Of a stretch of 64,000 nucleotides of DNA, positions 24,039 through 33,307 are shown one piece after another. The position numbers were made by a program, and so were the translations under genes. Below the pieces are notes generated by a model. That model was not told where the DNA came from. It saw only the letters and a program-made list of their open reading frames with translations, and ran no database searches. Source of the DNA: an uncultured Clostridia bacterium (GTDB lineage: Bacteria; Bacillota; Clostridia; Oscillospirales; Ruminococcaceae); NCBI GenBank assembly GCA_947166515.1, contig CAMVEM010000001.1:1-64000 (forward strand). The letters are read 5' to 3'. Positions within the stretch are counted from its first letter, which is position 1; each line of letters starts with the position of its first letter.

Positions 24039-24638
24039 ATGTTTTCTTATTTCGCCCGCTTGCGGGCAAAAAAAGGCTTTACGCTGTTTGAACTGATTGT
24101 GGTTATTGCAATAATCGGCATACTCACAGCTATGGTACTGCCGAATTTCCTTTACGACAAACGTCCTTCAATGGGAAGAGCAATGTCAAAGGATCTTTAC
24201 TATAATCTTCAGGATGTTCTTACCAGCGCAAAGATCGCACATCCCAACGAGATCCCGGACGGTGAAAAAGTATATTATTATTTGTCGATCACCAATACCG
24301 GTATGATTACTGCTTCCGGGAGAATTGAGGTGAGCGGAGGTTCATATACCACCAAACCTTATAAAACGGATGACAATGATAAAATTATTTTCCTCGACAG
24401 CAAGGTAAAGTATGCTTTGGAGAATTACACAACCGATAAGGATCAGATGGAAGGAATGCTTTATGTAGCTGTTGACAGCAACTACAGAGTATGTGCAGCA
24501 TATTGGTCCAACGAGGCTTTATCCACAATGCAGAGCTCAACAATACGTGAAAGCTGTGTCCTGACCAGTGGATATTACCTTTGCTCTTATCCTGTGAAGT
24601 ATTGTGAAACTGTCGGCTTGAAATTATTTGACCTGTAA
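24039..24638 (+). CDS. Prepilin-like protein 3
   Basis: Start at the ATG at 24039 after AAAAGGAGGAACCCAGAA, not 22 codons earlier as in the ORF track. 199 residues. Signal 'LRAKKG-FTLFELIVVIAIIGI' has Gly at -1 and Glu at +5. After the helix it reads 'MVLPNFLYDKRPSMGRAMSKDLYYNLQDVL', unlike the other three, and it lacks the 'VGTxP' ending. It is a minor or structurally distinct pseudopilin of the same cluster, with four Cys in the C-terminal half. Confidence 0.85.
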   Translation: MFSYFARLRAKKGFTLFELIVVIAIIGILTAMVLPNFLYDKRPSMGRAMSKDLYYNLQDVLTSAKIAHPNEIPDGEKVYYYLSITNTGMITASGRIEVSGGSYTTKPYKTDDNDKIIFLDSKVKYALENYTTDKDQMEGMLYVAVDSNYRVCAAYWSNEALSTMQSSTIRESCVLTSGYYLCSYPVKYCETVGLKLFDL

Positions 24639-24725
24639 TGGTATGTAAATTGCCCCGAAAGCACATTTTCCAAGACTCATAACAAGGATATATGCAGCTT
24701 GGGGATAAAATTGGGTGTTAAAAAA

Positions 24726-25361
24726 ATGAGAAAATTTAATAAAAAAGGTTTTACGCTTGTTGAACTTATAGTTGTAATAACCGTACTGGCAGTTCTTGCT
24801 GCCATACTTGTCCCGATGATGGTAGGGTATATCCTTCATTCCAGGATAGCTGCGGCAAATTCCGGCGCAGGCAGGATCAGGGACAGTATAACTTATTTTC
24901 TGACTCAGGCAGACTGCAAAGGATACGGTATGGGCTTGTCCAAGAGTGTTTCATGCGAACTTGAGATCGTCATTGACGATACCGGAGAATGGCAGATCAC
25001 AGTTTCCGACCCCACTGTTTTCTCGGAGACAGAAGAAATAAAATGGGAATCTACCGGAAGAGCGACTGCTTCGATCGATTTGGGAGGAAGCGCAAACGCA
25101 ACTGAAAGACTTGCATATCATCTTGCATCGACATTCCCGGGTGAACATTTCGGATATGTGAAAACAAGATTTATAGGCGGCGTGTGCGACGCACTTTATT
25201 ACACCAAAGATCAGAACACCGCAGTAGATAATTTCCCCGATTTCGGAGAATACAATGGCTGGGAAGTTCCCGATTTTGAATGGCTCAATGCAGAACAGGG
25301 ACTGTACAATCTCGGTATAGTTGTCGGAACGTCTCCCGTTCTTCCGCTTACTGATGTATAA
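24726..25361 (+). CDS. Prepilin-like protein 4
   Basis: 211 residues from the ATG at 24726; a TTG at 24699 in the same frame, with AAGGATAT upstream, is the alternative start. Signal 'FNKKG-FTLVELIVVITVLAVL' has Gly -1 and Glu +5. 'ILVPMMVGYILHSRIAAANSG' and the C-terminal 'GIVVGTSPVLPL' make it a paralogue of prepilins 1 and 2. It is last in the cluster, followed at once by a terminator. No pilus ATPase, platform or prepilin peptidase gene is nearby. Confidence 0.85.
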   Translation: MRKFNKKGFTLVELIVVITVLAVLAAILVPMMVGYILHSRIAAANSGAGRIRDSITYFLTQADCKGYGMGLSKSVSCELEIVIDDTGEWQITVSDPTVFSETEEIKWESTGRATASIDLGGSANATERLAYHLASTFPGEHFGYVKTRFIGGVCDALYYTKDQNTAVDNFPDFGEYNGWEVPDFEWLNAEQGLYNLGIVVGTSPVLPLTDV

Positions 25362-25368
25362 AGATCCT

Positions 25369-25410
25369 AAAAGACCGACATTCAGATGAATGCCGGTCTT
25401 TATTTTTATC
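25369..25410 (+). terminator. Terminator of the prepilin cluster
   Basis: AAAGACCGACATTC-AGAT-GAATGCCGGTCTTT followed by ATTTTT. Confidence 0.85.
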
Positions 25411-25482
25411 CCGACCGGCAGAACATCCGCCTCTGAGTGCCTGTTCCGATAAATGCGGACGGCATAAAAAGCGGTGAAAATA

Positions 25483-25511
25483 TTGACATATCCGTAAAAA
25501 AGTAGTATAAT
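25483..25511 (+). promoter_or_regulatory. Ter operon promoter
   Basis: TTGACA, 17 bases, TATAAT, 51 bases before the YceG-like start codon. Confidence 0.85.
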
Positions 25512-25562
25512 AAAATTTAATGTGACGAAGTATATTCAAAAATGATCCGGAGAGGTCAGACT

Positions 25563-27836
25563 ATGATCGCCAGAGGAAAGATAACCGATATAAATGATTT
25601 CTTCCTGCCGCCCGGAGAACGAAGCGGCGGATGCACATATTTCTGCAGAGCGACCGGCTGTTCGGAGAGCTTCGGGGCGTTTATCGGAAGATACCTTGAC
25701 GAAGCGCAGAAGTGCGGAGTCGTCCTTGAAGGCGGCATAAAAAATCCCACACAGGGAAATATCGAATATTACAACGAGATGCTCGGCGGCCAGTATAAAA
25801 AAGACGCCGACTTTATCAGCGGAGAACTTTCTAAGTGGATGCCGAGACTTGAACCGGCACAGAATAAGACCTGCTCCGAAGCGATATACGAAACGATGTG
25901 TCTGCTCGAAGCGGACGGAAAAAACGAAAATATGCAGAAAAGCACATACATAAAGTTCATGTGCTGGCTGTACTATAAATTTGAACCGGTAGTCAGGCGC
26001 ATAGGAAGCGGCATATACCCCAAAATATTGTATGAGAACGACAGCGTATCGCTGCACGAGCTTATGCTGATGACCGCGCTGTGCGGCTGCGGCTGTGACG
26101 TGCTGATGCTGGAATACGACGGCGGACAGGCATACCTTAAGACCGACCCGGCATCAAAATATTCCGACAAGCTTGAAATACCCGGTATATCAGACTTTCC
26201 GCAGGGCTTCTCGATAGCGGAACTCAGACGCCAGAATGAAGAAAAAGAGCGCCTCAGCAGAATATACGGCGGAGAACCGGAAAAGCGCATAGTCTGCAAC
26301 AAATGGGGAAGCGGAAAGCCTTTTGAGGACGTTATCCGCCCCGCTGTAAAAAGACAGAACACCGATGGTGAGCTCCACACCTGCTTCTACCTCGTAAGAG
26401 GAACGGAAGACAAGATAAACTGCGCGCGTGATCTGTATGATCTGAGCAAAGCAATAAAAACGAACGACAGACAGCTCCATATCGAAAACGGACATCTCCC
26501 CGTTCCGGAAAACGAGGAGATCGCTGCGATAAAACGCTCGCCGTTCCGGACGCTCGAACAGCTCGCCGCAGAGCTCTCTAAAAATCTCGCATTTGTCACC
26601 GACCCGGGATTGAGAAATATATTCGGAAGATCATTCGTTGATACGCTTCTTCCGGTATATGAGCAGGACAGCAATCTGAATAAGCTCTCGGCTAAGGGAG
26701 TATATATACTCTGCTGGCTGAAAAGAATATATAAAGATCTGTACAGAAACTATAAAAGCGGAAATATCGGCTGCTTCATTTTTCTCGGCAGAGAACTCAC
26801 CGTAAACGAAGATCTGTTCATTCGCTTCCTTGCGGGAACTCCGGTCGATGTGCTGATACTGATGCCGGATCTTAACGGAAAGATAGTCATTACCGATGAG
26901 CGCTGCATATCCGTGAACCTTAATGAAAGCTCTGATATAGCGGAATTCCCCACAGATGAAACAATGCGCAGGATCGGTACTGTAGCGTACCACGCAGAAA
27001 AAGAGCTCGACACCATGCTCTACAGCAATTCCGGTCTGTACCGTGACCGCCAGTACGGCAGAGCAAAGACCGTCCTGCTCGAAACCATATATGAGGAGAT
27101 CGGTGTGCTCTGGGACACGGAGCTCAAATATCGTGCAGGATTCTCTTCCGACAGCGGCTCTATCACGATACCGACCATATTTGCGAAGGTATCTGGCGTA
27201 AAAAACGGAGATACCGAGGATTACTGGCGCAGGATAAAGAAGCTTCTGACTCCGGACACCGTTCTGATAAAAAGCGCGCCGTATATCGTACCGGAACAGC
27301 AGTTCCCCGTTATGTCAGGAGCAGTGAGATTCGTGAAAAACGGAAAGCTGCGGCGTGACGAGATAAAATCGGACAAAGAGTATCAGTACGGATTTCTGCG
27401 CGAGGAGATGCAGGAGCATATACTTGACAAGATACAGCTGCTGCTTGACAGCGGAGTCATAAAGGATGCAACGCTCAACGGACGCGAATACCGCATACTA
27501 AGCGTTTGTCTTTCGCTTAACAAACCGCTCGTCCGCATGATACAGAATTTCGACTTCACGAAGAAGAACCCGAAGATCGTATATATAATAACCGGAGAAA
27601 CGGCGATCTCGCTCGAAGACACGATAACGCTAACTCTGCTGAGTTACATCGGCTTTGACGTGATATTCTTCGTGCCGACGGGATATATGTGCTGTGAGAA
27701 ATATTACGCGACAGTGCCTTTTATCGAACACCAGACCGGCGAGTATAAATATGATCTGAAGATACCCGATTTTGACAAGATAAACCCAGAACCCAAAAAA
27801 ACATTCTGGAACGGTCTGTTTGGAAAAAAGCAATAA
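25563..27836 (+). CDS. YceG-like protein of the Ter stress system
   Basis: Start at the ATG at 25563, behind GGAGAGGTCAGACT; the ORF-track ATG seven codons earlier lies inside the SD region. 757 residues, soluble. It resembles Bacillus YceG (YceG_bac family): an N-terminal part with 'KSTYIKFMCWLYYKFEPVVRR', and 'PKILYEN...LMLMTALCGCGCDVLML', an arrangement repeated at the C-terminus as 'PKIVYIITG...LTLLSYIGFDVIFFVPTGY'. The two halves thus look like an internal duplication. It leads the telA-terD operon. YceG proteins belong to the predicted biosynthetic module of Ter systems; the reaction is unknown. Confidence 0.8.
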   Translation: MIARGKITDINDFFLPPGERSGGCTYFCRATGCSESFGAFIGRYLDEAQKCGVVLEGGIKNPTQGNIEYYNEMLGGQYKKDADFISGELSKWMPRLEPAQNKTCSEAIYETMCLLEADGKNENMQKSTYIKFMCWLYYKFEPVVRRIGSGIYPKILYENDSVSLHELMLMTALCGCGCDVLMLEYDGGQAYLKTDPASKYSDKLEIPGISDFPQGFSIAELRRQNEEKERLSRIYGGEPEKRIVCNKWGSGKPFEDVIRPAVKRQNTDGELHTCFYLVRGTEDKINCARDLYDLSKAIKTNDRQLHIENGHLPVPENEEIAAIKRSPFRTLEQLAAELSKNLAFVTDPGLRNIFGRSFVDTLLPVYEQDSNLNKLSAKGVYILCWLKRIYKDLYRNYKSGNIGCFIFLGRELTVNEDLFIRFLAGTPVDVLILMPDLNGKIVITDERCISVNLNESSDIAEFPTDETMRRIGTVAYHAEKELDTMLYSNSGLYRDRQYGRAKTVLLETIYEEIGVLWDTELKYRAGFSSDSGSITIPTIFAKVSGVKNGDTEDYWRRIKKLLTPDTVLIKSAPYIVPEQQFPVMSGAVRFVKNGKLRRDEIKSDKEYQYGFLREEMQEHILDKIQLLLDSGVIKDATLNGREYRILSVCLSLNKPLVRMIQNFDFTKKNPKIVYIITGETAISLEDTITLTLLSYIGFDVIFFVPTGYMCCEKYYATVPFIEHQTGEYKYDLKIPDFDKINPEPKKTFWNGLFGKKQ

Positions 27837-27839
27837 GAA

Positions 27840-27925
27840 TTGAACAAAAGCGAAGCGAGTCGCTTTCGCTTCCTTTCGCGTACGAAAGGAAGCGGGGACC
27901 GGGACGGAGCCCCGGTCTCCAGCGC
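27840..27925. repeat. Operon-internal hairpin repeat (family 3)
   Basis: GCTTCCTTTCG-CGTA-CGAAAGGAAGC (27868-27893) followed by GGACCGGGA/GCCCCGGTC-type pairing, flanked by GCGAAGCGA/TCGCTTTCGC. A sister copy lies between grpE and dnaK (56630-56700). Confidence 0.65.
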
Positions 27926-27972
27926 AGCGACAGAATCTCAAGCGAAGCGACAAAAACAGGAGGTCTTAGAAA

Positions 27973-29172
27973 ATGGGACTTGATTTCAGCAAGGCGGCGA
28001 GCCTTCAGCAAAATCCCGGAGCGCAGGAAGGTGCTCCGCAGGTGGTGACAGTAACGGCGGAACCGCAGGAAAAACCGGTGATCGAAGTTAAGGAAGAAGT
28101 CGCAAATTATGACATTGTTGCAGACAGAGAACAGATGACCACCGCGCTCGTAAATTCTGCGGAAGTCGATGCGCTTGTAAGCACTATCGAAGTCACCGAC
28201 ATGAACTCCATCGTATCTTTCGGCGCAGAAGCTGCGGATGAGATCTCAAAGGTGTCCGATCTTGTGCTACGTAACGTCAATACCGCGCAGATGACCGGCA
28301 CGAGCGCAATGATGAACACGCTTACGAAGATAATGTCGAAATTCGACATCAAGGAGATCAAGGACGAGCCCAAGGGCCTCGGAAAAGTGTTCGGAAAAGC
28401 AAAGAACCAGCTTGAAAAGATACTCGCCAAATACCACACAATGGGCGACGAGGTCGATAAGATATATGTCGAACTCAGAAAATACGAGACCGAGATCAAA
28501 GAATCCAACCGCAGTCTCGACAGTATGTTCGAAGCCAACGTCAACTATTATCACGAGCTCGTGAAGTATATCCTCGCGGGCGAACAGGCAACACAGGAAG
28601 TTCAGAACTACATCGACAAGCGCGTCGCGGATATGGAAGCTACCGGCGACAACTCGATACAGTTCGAGATCCAGAGCTTACAGCAGGCAAAAATGCTCCT
28701 CGAACAGAGAACACAGGATCTTCGATGCGCGGAAAGCGTGGCTATGCAGTCTATACCGATGATAAAGACAATGGAGTTCAGCAATATGAACCTTGTCAGA
28801 AAGATCAATTCGGCATTCATCGTAACGCTGCCGGTATTCAAACAGGCTCTCGCACAGGCTATAATGTTAAAACAGCAGAAGGTCATGGCGGAAGGAATGG
28901 CGGCTCTCGATGAAAAGACTAACGAAATGCTCATCAAGAACGCCCAGAACACTGTAAATCAGGCGAAGATGACCACACAGCTCGCGTCCGGAAGCTCTAT
29001 AAAGGCGGAAACGCTCGAAACAACGTGGAGAACGATCGTCAACGGCATCGAGGAAACAAAGCGCGTTCAGGACGAAGCAAGCAAGAAGCGCCTCGAAGAC
29101 AAAACACGTCTCGAAAACATCAAGAACGACTTCAACAGAATGTACCACGTTCCGCAGAAGAAGCTGACATGA
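27973..29172 (+). CDS. telA: TelA/toxic anion resistance family protein
   Basis: 399 residues, start AGGAGGTCTTAGAAA-ATG. Almost wholly helical and soluble, with the family segments 'AADEISKVSDLVL', 'KGLGKVFGKAKNQLEKILAKY' (partly quoted) and 'AESVAMQSIPMIKTMEFSN'. It matches Bacillus YceH/TelA in length and order. It sits between the YceG-like and TerD genes. TelA proteins are linked to tellurite, toxic anion and envelope stress; the mechanism is not known. Confidence 0.92.
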   Translation: MGLDFSKAASLQQNPGAQEGAPQVVTVTAEPQEKPVIEVKEEVANYDIVADREQMTTALVNSAEVDALVSTIEVTDMNSIVSFGAEAADEISKVSDLVLRNVNTAQMTGTSAMMNTLTKIMSKFDIKEIKDEPKGLGKVFGKAKNQLEKILAKYHTMGDEVDKIYVELRKYETEIKESNRSLDSMFEANVNYYHELVKYILAGEQATQEVQNYIDKRVADMEATGDNSIQFEIQSLQQAKMLLEQRTQDLRCAESVAMQSIPMIKTMEFSNMNLVRKINSAFIVTLPVFKQALAQAIMLKQQKVMAEGMAALDEKTNEMLIKNAQNTVNQAKMTTQLASGSSIKAETLETTWRTIVNGIEETKRVQDEASKKRLEDKTRLENIKNDFNRMYHVPQKKLT

Positions 29173-29214
29173 CAATTAAAAATTAACAATTATATTGAAC
29201 CGGAGGTTTATATC

Positions 29215-29796
29215 ATGGCTATAAGTTTATCAAAAGGACAGAAAGTCGATCTTACAAAAGGCAATCCCTCGCTGAAAAACATCATAGTCGGACTCGGCTG
29301 GGATACAAACGCATACGATTCCGGCGGAGATTTCGACCTCGACGCGGCAGTATTCATGCTCGGCGAGAACGGCAGATGCCCTACTGAGAAGGAATTCATC
29401 TTCTACGGAAATCTCGCACACAGCAGCGAGTCGGTAGTTCACCTCGGCGATAACAGAACAGGCGCCGGCGAAGGCGATGACGAGCAGATAAAGGTCGATC
29501 TCACCAGGGTCCCTGCAAATATAGCAAGAATAGCGTTCACCGTAACGATCTATGACGCCGATAAGCGCCGTCAGAACTTCGGTCAGGTTTCCAATGCGTT
29601 CATCAGAATAGTTGACGCTTCAAATGATACCGAAATGATAAGATACGATCTCGGCGAAGACTTTTCAATCGAGACCGCAGTCGTAGTCGGCGAGCTTTAC
29701 CGCCATAACGGCGAGTGGAAGTTCAACGCGATAGGAAGCGGATATTCCGGAGGACTTGCCGCACTCTGCGCTTCCTACGGCATCGACGCAGAATAA
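29215..29796 (+). CDS. terD: TerD-family Ca2+-binding stress protein (copy 1)
   Basis: 193 residues, start CCGGAGGTTTATATC-ATG. A canonical TerD: '[20 protein letters not shown]' at the start, the Ca2+-binding '[17 protein letters not shown]', '[19 protein letters not shown]' and '[20 protein letters not shown]' near the end. TerD proteins bind Ca2+ through the acidic loops and act in tellurite and envelope stress. Cytosolic. Forty-two bases after telA. Confidence 0.95.
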   Translation: MAISLSKGQKVDLTKGNPSLKNIIVGLGWDTNAYDSGGDFDLDAAVFMLGENGRCPTEKEFIFYGNLAHSSESVVHLGDNRTGAGEGDDEQIKVDLTRVPANIARIAFTVTIYDADKRRQNFGQVSNAFIRIVDASNDTEMIRYDLGEDFSIETAVVVGELYRHNGEWKFNAIGSGYSGGLAALCASYGIDAE

Positions 29797-29816
29797 CATC
29801 AAAGGGAGACTGATAT

Positions 29817-30404
29817 ATGTCAGTAAATCTGAAAAAAGGACAGAAAGTCAGCCTGACCAAAGAGAGCGCCGGGCTGTCAAAGGTAATAGTCGGACTTGGC
29901 TGGGACGAAGCTGAACAGAAAAGATCATTCTTCGCCCCTAAGCCTCAGCCGATAGACTGCGATGCGTCCGCGCTGCTCCTGACAAACGGCAGGATAGCGG
30001 ACAACTCTGACATCGTGTATTACAACGCGCTGCGCCACCCGTCGGGAGCGGTAGTTCATCAGGGCGACAACCTTACAGGTGCCGGAGAGGGCGACGACGA
30101 GCAGATAATCGTTGATCTGAACAGCGTTCCACCCAGATATGACCGCATCATATTCGCAGTGAACATCTATAAAGCGTATGAGCGGAACCAGCAGTTCGGA
30201 ATGATAAACAACGCGTTTATAAGACTTGTTGACGCGAGAAACGGAAGCGAGATATGCAGATATGATCTTTCCGAAAATTACAGCGGAATGACCGCAATGA
30301 TATTCGGCGAGATATACCGCCATGATGGCGAGTGGAAGTTCAACGCCATAGGTCAGGCAACACGCGACGCTTCTTTGACTGAGACGGTCAAAAGATATGT
30401 ATAA
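29817..30404 (+). CDS. TerD-family protein (copy 2)
   Basis: 195 residues, start AAGGGAGACTGATAT-ATG, 20 bases after copy 1. It has 'VIVGLGWDEAEQKRSFFAPK', an insertion before the first acidic loop, which reads 'PIDCDASALLLTNG' in place of 'DFDLDAxxF'. '[19 protein letters not shown]' and the C-terminal '[16 protein letters not shown]' are kept. The changed first loop suggests altered Ca2+ binding, as in TerZ/YceC-type paralogues. Confidence 0.92.
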   Translation: MSVNLKKGQKVSLTKESAGLSKVIVGLGWDEAEQKRSFFAPKPQPIDCDASALLLTNGRIADNSDIVYYNALRHPSGAVVHQGDNLTGAGEGDDEQIIVDLNSVPPRYDRIIFAVNIYKAYERNQQFGMINNAFIRLVDARNGSEICRYDLSENYSGMTAMIFGEIYRHDGEWKFNAIGQATRDASLTETVKRYV

Positions 30405-30485
30405 ACCGGCGGATATTCCGGAACTGAGGCAATGCGTTTATTCCGGGATTTTGCTGTGTAAAAAAATAAGTGGAGGAATAAAAAA

Positions 30486-33218
30486 ATGGAGATCAAAGGT
30501 CTGAACGACAAACAGGTCGCGGAATCAAGGGAAAAATATGGTTCGAACCAGATACCCGATTCTGAGCCTACCACGTTCTGGCAGGAATTCATCGAGACAT
30601 TCAAAGACCCGATGATAATCGTACTTTGTGTTATCGCCGCAATAATGATCGTAATGGCAATATTCGGTATGGCTACTATCTATGAGCCTATCGGTACAAT
30701 AGTCGCCATACTCATCGTTGCTTTCGTATCCGCAAAGACCGGAGTCGCAAGCGATACAAAGTACAGAGAACTCAAAGACAGCACCAAGAAAGACACCTGT
30801 AAGGCAATGAGAAACGATCTCGTAGTCGTTATCGACGTCGATGACGTTGTTGTAGGCGATAAGATAATCTTACAGTCCGGCGACAAGGTTCCTGCCGACG
30901 GCGTGCTTATTTCCGGAAACCTGAATGTCGATAACTCGGCACTCAACGGCGAAGCTGAGGAATGTAAGAAAAAAGCCGCGCCCGACGGGTTTGAACTTCC
31001 CGAGAACATAACCGGCGACGTGTTCGTTGACGAACACTCTCTGTTCAGAGGAGCGGTCGTATTCGACGGCGAAGGCGTTCTTGATGTCAAAAAGGTCGGA
31101 CTTAAGACCATGATGGGCAGAATGGCGGAGGAAATGCAGGAGGACGAACCCGATTCCCCGCTGAAAGTAAAGCTTGCGAAGCTCGCAAAGCAGATATCTA
31201 CATTCGGCTACATCGGCGCTATCACAATAGCCGTGCTCTATATCGCATACTTCATCTTCTTCCAGCCCATAATCGGCGCTGACGGGACATCGCTCGGCGC
31301 AGGCCCCGCAGTATTCTTCTCGCAGGAGATCGGAGATATTATCCACAAGTTTGTTGAAGCCGTATCCCTCGCGGTAGTTATCATAGTATGTGCTGTGCCG
31401 GAAGGTCTGCCGCTGATGATCTCGCTGGTACTGATGCAGAACACAAGCAAGATGCTCGACCACAACGTCCTCGTAAGAAAGGCGGAAGGTATCGAGACAG
31501 CCGGTTCGCTCAACATTCTTTTCAGCGATAAGACAGGTACTATCACAAAGGGCAAGCTCGAAGTCATAGACTTCTTCACAGCGGACGGCGAGTCGATACC
31601 GCTCGGCGACCTCTCGAAGCACAGCGCAGTAAAATCGCTCGTCGATATAGCGATAGGAAAGAACACGCTCTCAATGTTTGATGCTTCTCATAATGTTGTC
31701 GGCGGTAACATGACCGACCAGGCACTCATGAAGTTCATCGGCGAGGACACGTTCAATATGCTCCAGCAGAGAACAGAGTATGTCATCACAGACAGCCAGA
31801 GCTTCAACTCGGCGAACAAGTTCAGCCAGAGCCGCATAGATAATCTCGGCAAGACTTTCTATAAGGGCGCTCCCGAAAGACTTCTCGCGAAGGCGACAAA
31901 ATATCTTGACAGCGATGGCAATATAAAGGATATTGACCTCGATAAGCTCAACAAGAAGATCGACGAACTCGCTGCAAGATCTATACGCGTACTTTCGTTC
32001 GGCTATTCCGAAAAGGAAATGGTCCAGAACCAGATAAACGATGACGTCGTACTTATCGGACTCGTCGGAATAAGAGACGATGTACGTCCCGAAGCGAAGA
32101 TCGCTATCAAAGAAGTTCGTGAAGCCGGAATCCAGGTAGTTATGATAACCGGTGACCGTCTTGAAACTGCAAAGGCTATCGCAATTGACTGCGGACTTAT
32201 CACGACCGACACCGATGTTGCTCTTTCGTCCGCACAGCTCAATGAAATGAGCGATGAAGAAGTAAAGAAGATAATCCCGAACATCCGTGTTATAGCGCGC
32301 GCGCTTCCTACCGATAAATCGAGAATGGTACGTCTCTGCCAGGAACTCAACTTAGTTGTCGGAATGACAGGCGACGGCGTAAACGACTCCCCTGCCCTCA
32401 AGCGCGCAGATGTCGGCTTTGCAATGGGAAGCGGTACAGAAGCCGCGAAGGAAGCCGGAAAGATCGTTATCCTCGACGACAACTTCAAGTCGATAAAGGA
32501 CGCTATCTGGTACGGAAGAACTATCTACCACAACATTCTCAAGTTCTGCGTATTCCAGCTCGTTATCAATGTTACAGCGGTAATAGTCAGCGCTGTCGCT
32601 CCGTTCCTCGGAGTTGAGGAGCCGCTGAAGGTAACTCACCTTCTGTTCGTAAACCTCGTTATGGACTCTCTCGGCGCTATCATGCTCGGCAACGAGCCCG
32701 CCCTCGAAAAGTATATGCACGAAAAGCCGCGCCGCCGCGACGAGAGCATCATCAGCAAGCAGATGGCAACGCGCATAGTTACCATGGGTCTGTGGCTCAC
32801 GATAGTAAGCTTCTTCTTCCTGATGTTCGAACCTATCAAGGGATTTTTCAACGCCCTTGTGATACCCGAAAACGTAACTCAGGCGCAGGCAAACACCGAC
32901 GCTCACCTTACCGGATATTTCGTCCTGTTTATCTGGGCGGCGCTGTTCAACGGCTTCAATGTCCGTGACGACGGATTCAATATCTTCGCAAGACTTAAAG
33001 AGAACATGAACTTCATCAAGGTATTCTTCGCGATCATACTGATCCAGGCGCTTATCGTGTGCGCATCTCTCATTCCGGGACTCACATTCCTCGGTGAGAT
33101 GTTCAGCTGCATACCGTTCAACCCGATAGGCTGGCTCATAATCCTCGGCTTCGCTGTGACGATGATACCGATCGACCTTTTAAGAAAAGCGCTCACAGGT
33201 GCCAACAAAACAAAATAA
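30486..33218 (+). CDS. Calcium-type P-type ATPase
   Basis: 910 residues, start AAGTGGAGGAATAAAAAA-ATG. It has a cation-ATPase N-terminus, 'VPEGLPLMISLVLM' (PEGL, helix 4), phosphorylation site 'FSDKTGTITKG' near residue 346, 'KGAPERLL' (nucleotide binding), and 'GDGVNDSPALKRADVGFAMG' (hinge). C-terminal helices follow, with 'NLVMDSLGAIMLGNEP'. These are P2-type Ca2+ pump features; it should export or sequester Ca2+. Ter operons of Clostridia often carry such a pump, which fits with the Ca2+-binding TerD proteins upstream. Confidence 0.9.
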   Translation: MEIKGLNDKQVAESREKYGSNQIPDSEPTTFWQEFIETFKDPMIIVLCVIAAIMIVMAIFGMATIYEPIGTIVAILIVAFVSAKTGVASDTKYRELKDSTKKDTCKAMRNDLVVVIDVDDVVVGDKIILQSGDKVPADGVLISGNLNVDNSALNGEAEECKKKAAPDGFELPENITGDVFVDEHSLFRGAVVFDGEGVLDVKKVGLKTMMGRMAEEMQEDEPDSPLKVKLAKLAKQISTFGYIGAITIAVLYIAYFIFFQPIIGADGTSLGAGPAVFFSQEIGDIIHKFVEAVSLAVVIIVCAVPEGLPLMISLVLMQNTSKMLDHNVLVRKAEGIETAGSLNILFSDKTGTITKGKLEVIDFFTADGESIPLGDLSKHSAVKSLVDIAIGKNTLSMFDASHNVVGGNMTDQALMKFIGEDTFNMLQQRTEYVITDSQSFNSANKFSQSRIDNLGKTFYKGAPERLLAKATKYLDSDGNIKDIDLDKLNKKIDELAARSIRVLSFGYSEKEMVQNQINDDVVLIGLVGIRDDVRPEAKIAIKEVREAGIQVVMITGDRLETAKAIAIDCGLITTDTDVALSSAQLNEMSDEEVKKIIPNIRVIARALPTDKSRMVRLCQELNLVVGMTGDGVNDSPALKRADVGFAMGSGTEAAKEAGKIVILDDNFKSIKDAIWYGRTIYHNILKFCVFQLVINVTAVIVSAVAPFLGVEEPLKVTHLLFVNLVMDSLGAIMLGNEPALEKYMHEKPRRRDESIISKQMATRIVTMGLWLTIVSFFFLMFEPIKGFFNALVIPENVTQAQANTDAHLTGYFVLFIWAALFNGFNVRDDGFNIFARLKENMNFIKVFFAIILIQALIVCASLIPGLTFLGEMFSCIPFNPIGWLIILGFAVTMIPIDLLRKALTGANKTK

Positions 33219-33248
33219 TAAACAGACAGAGAAAATAAAAGATAACCG

Positions 33249-33292
33249 TGCCTTTCCCCTGCCGGAGGCTGAGGAAAGGCACGATTTTTATC
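33249..33292 (+). terminator. Terminator after the Ca2+ ATPase gene
   Basis: CGTGCCTTTCC...GGAAAGGCACG followed by ATTTTT. Confidence 0.8.
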
Positions 33293-33307
33293 CGAAAGAG
33301 ACATATT

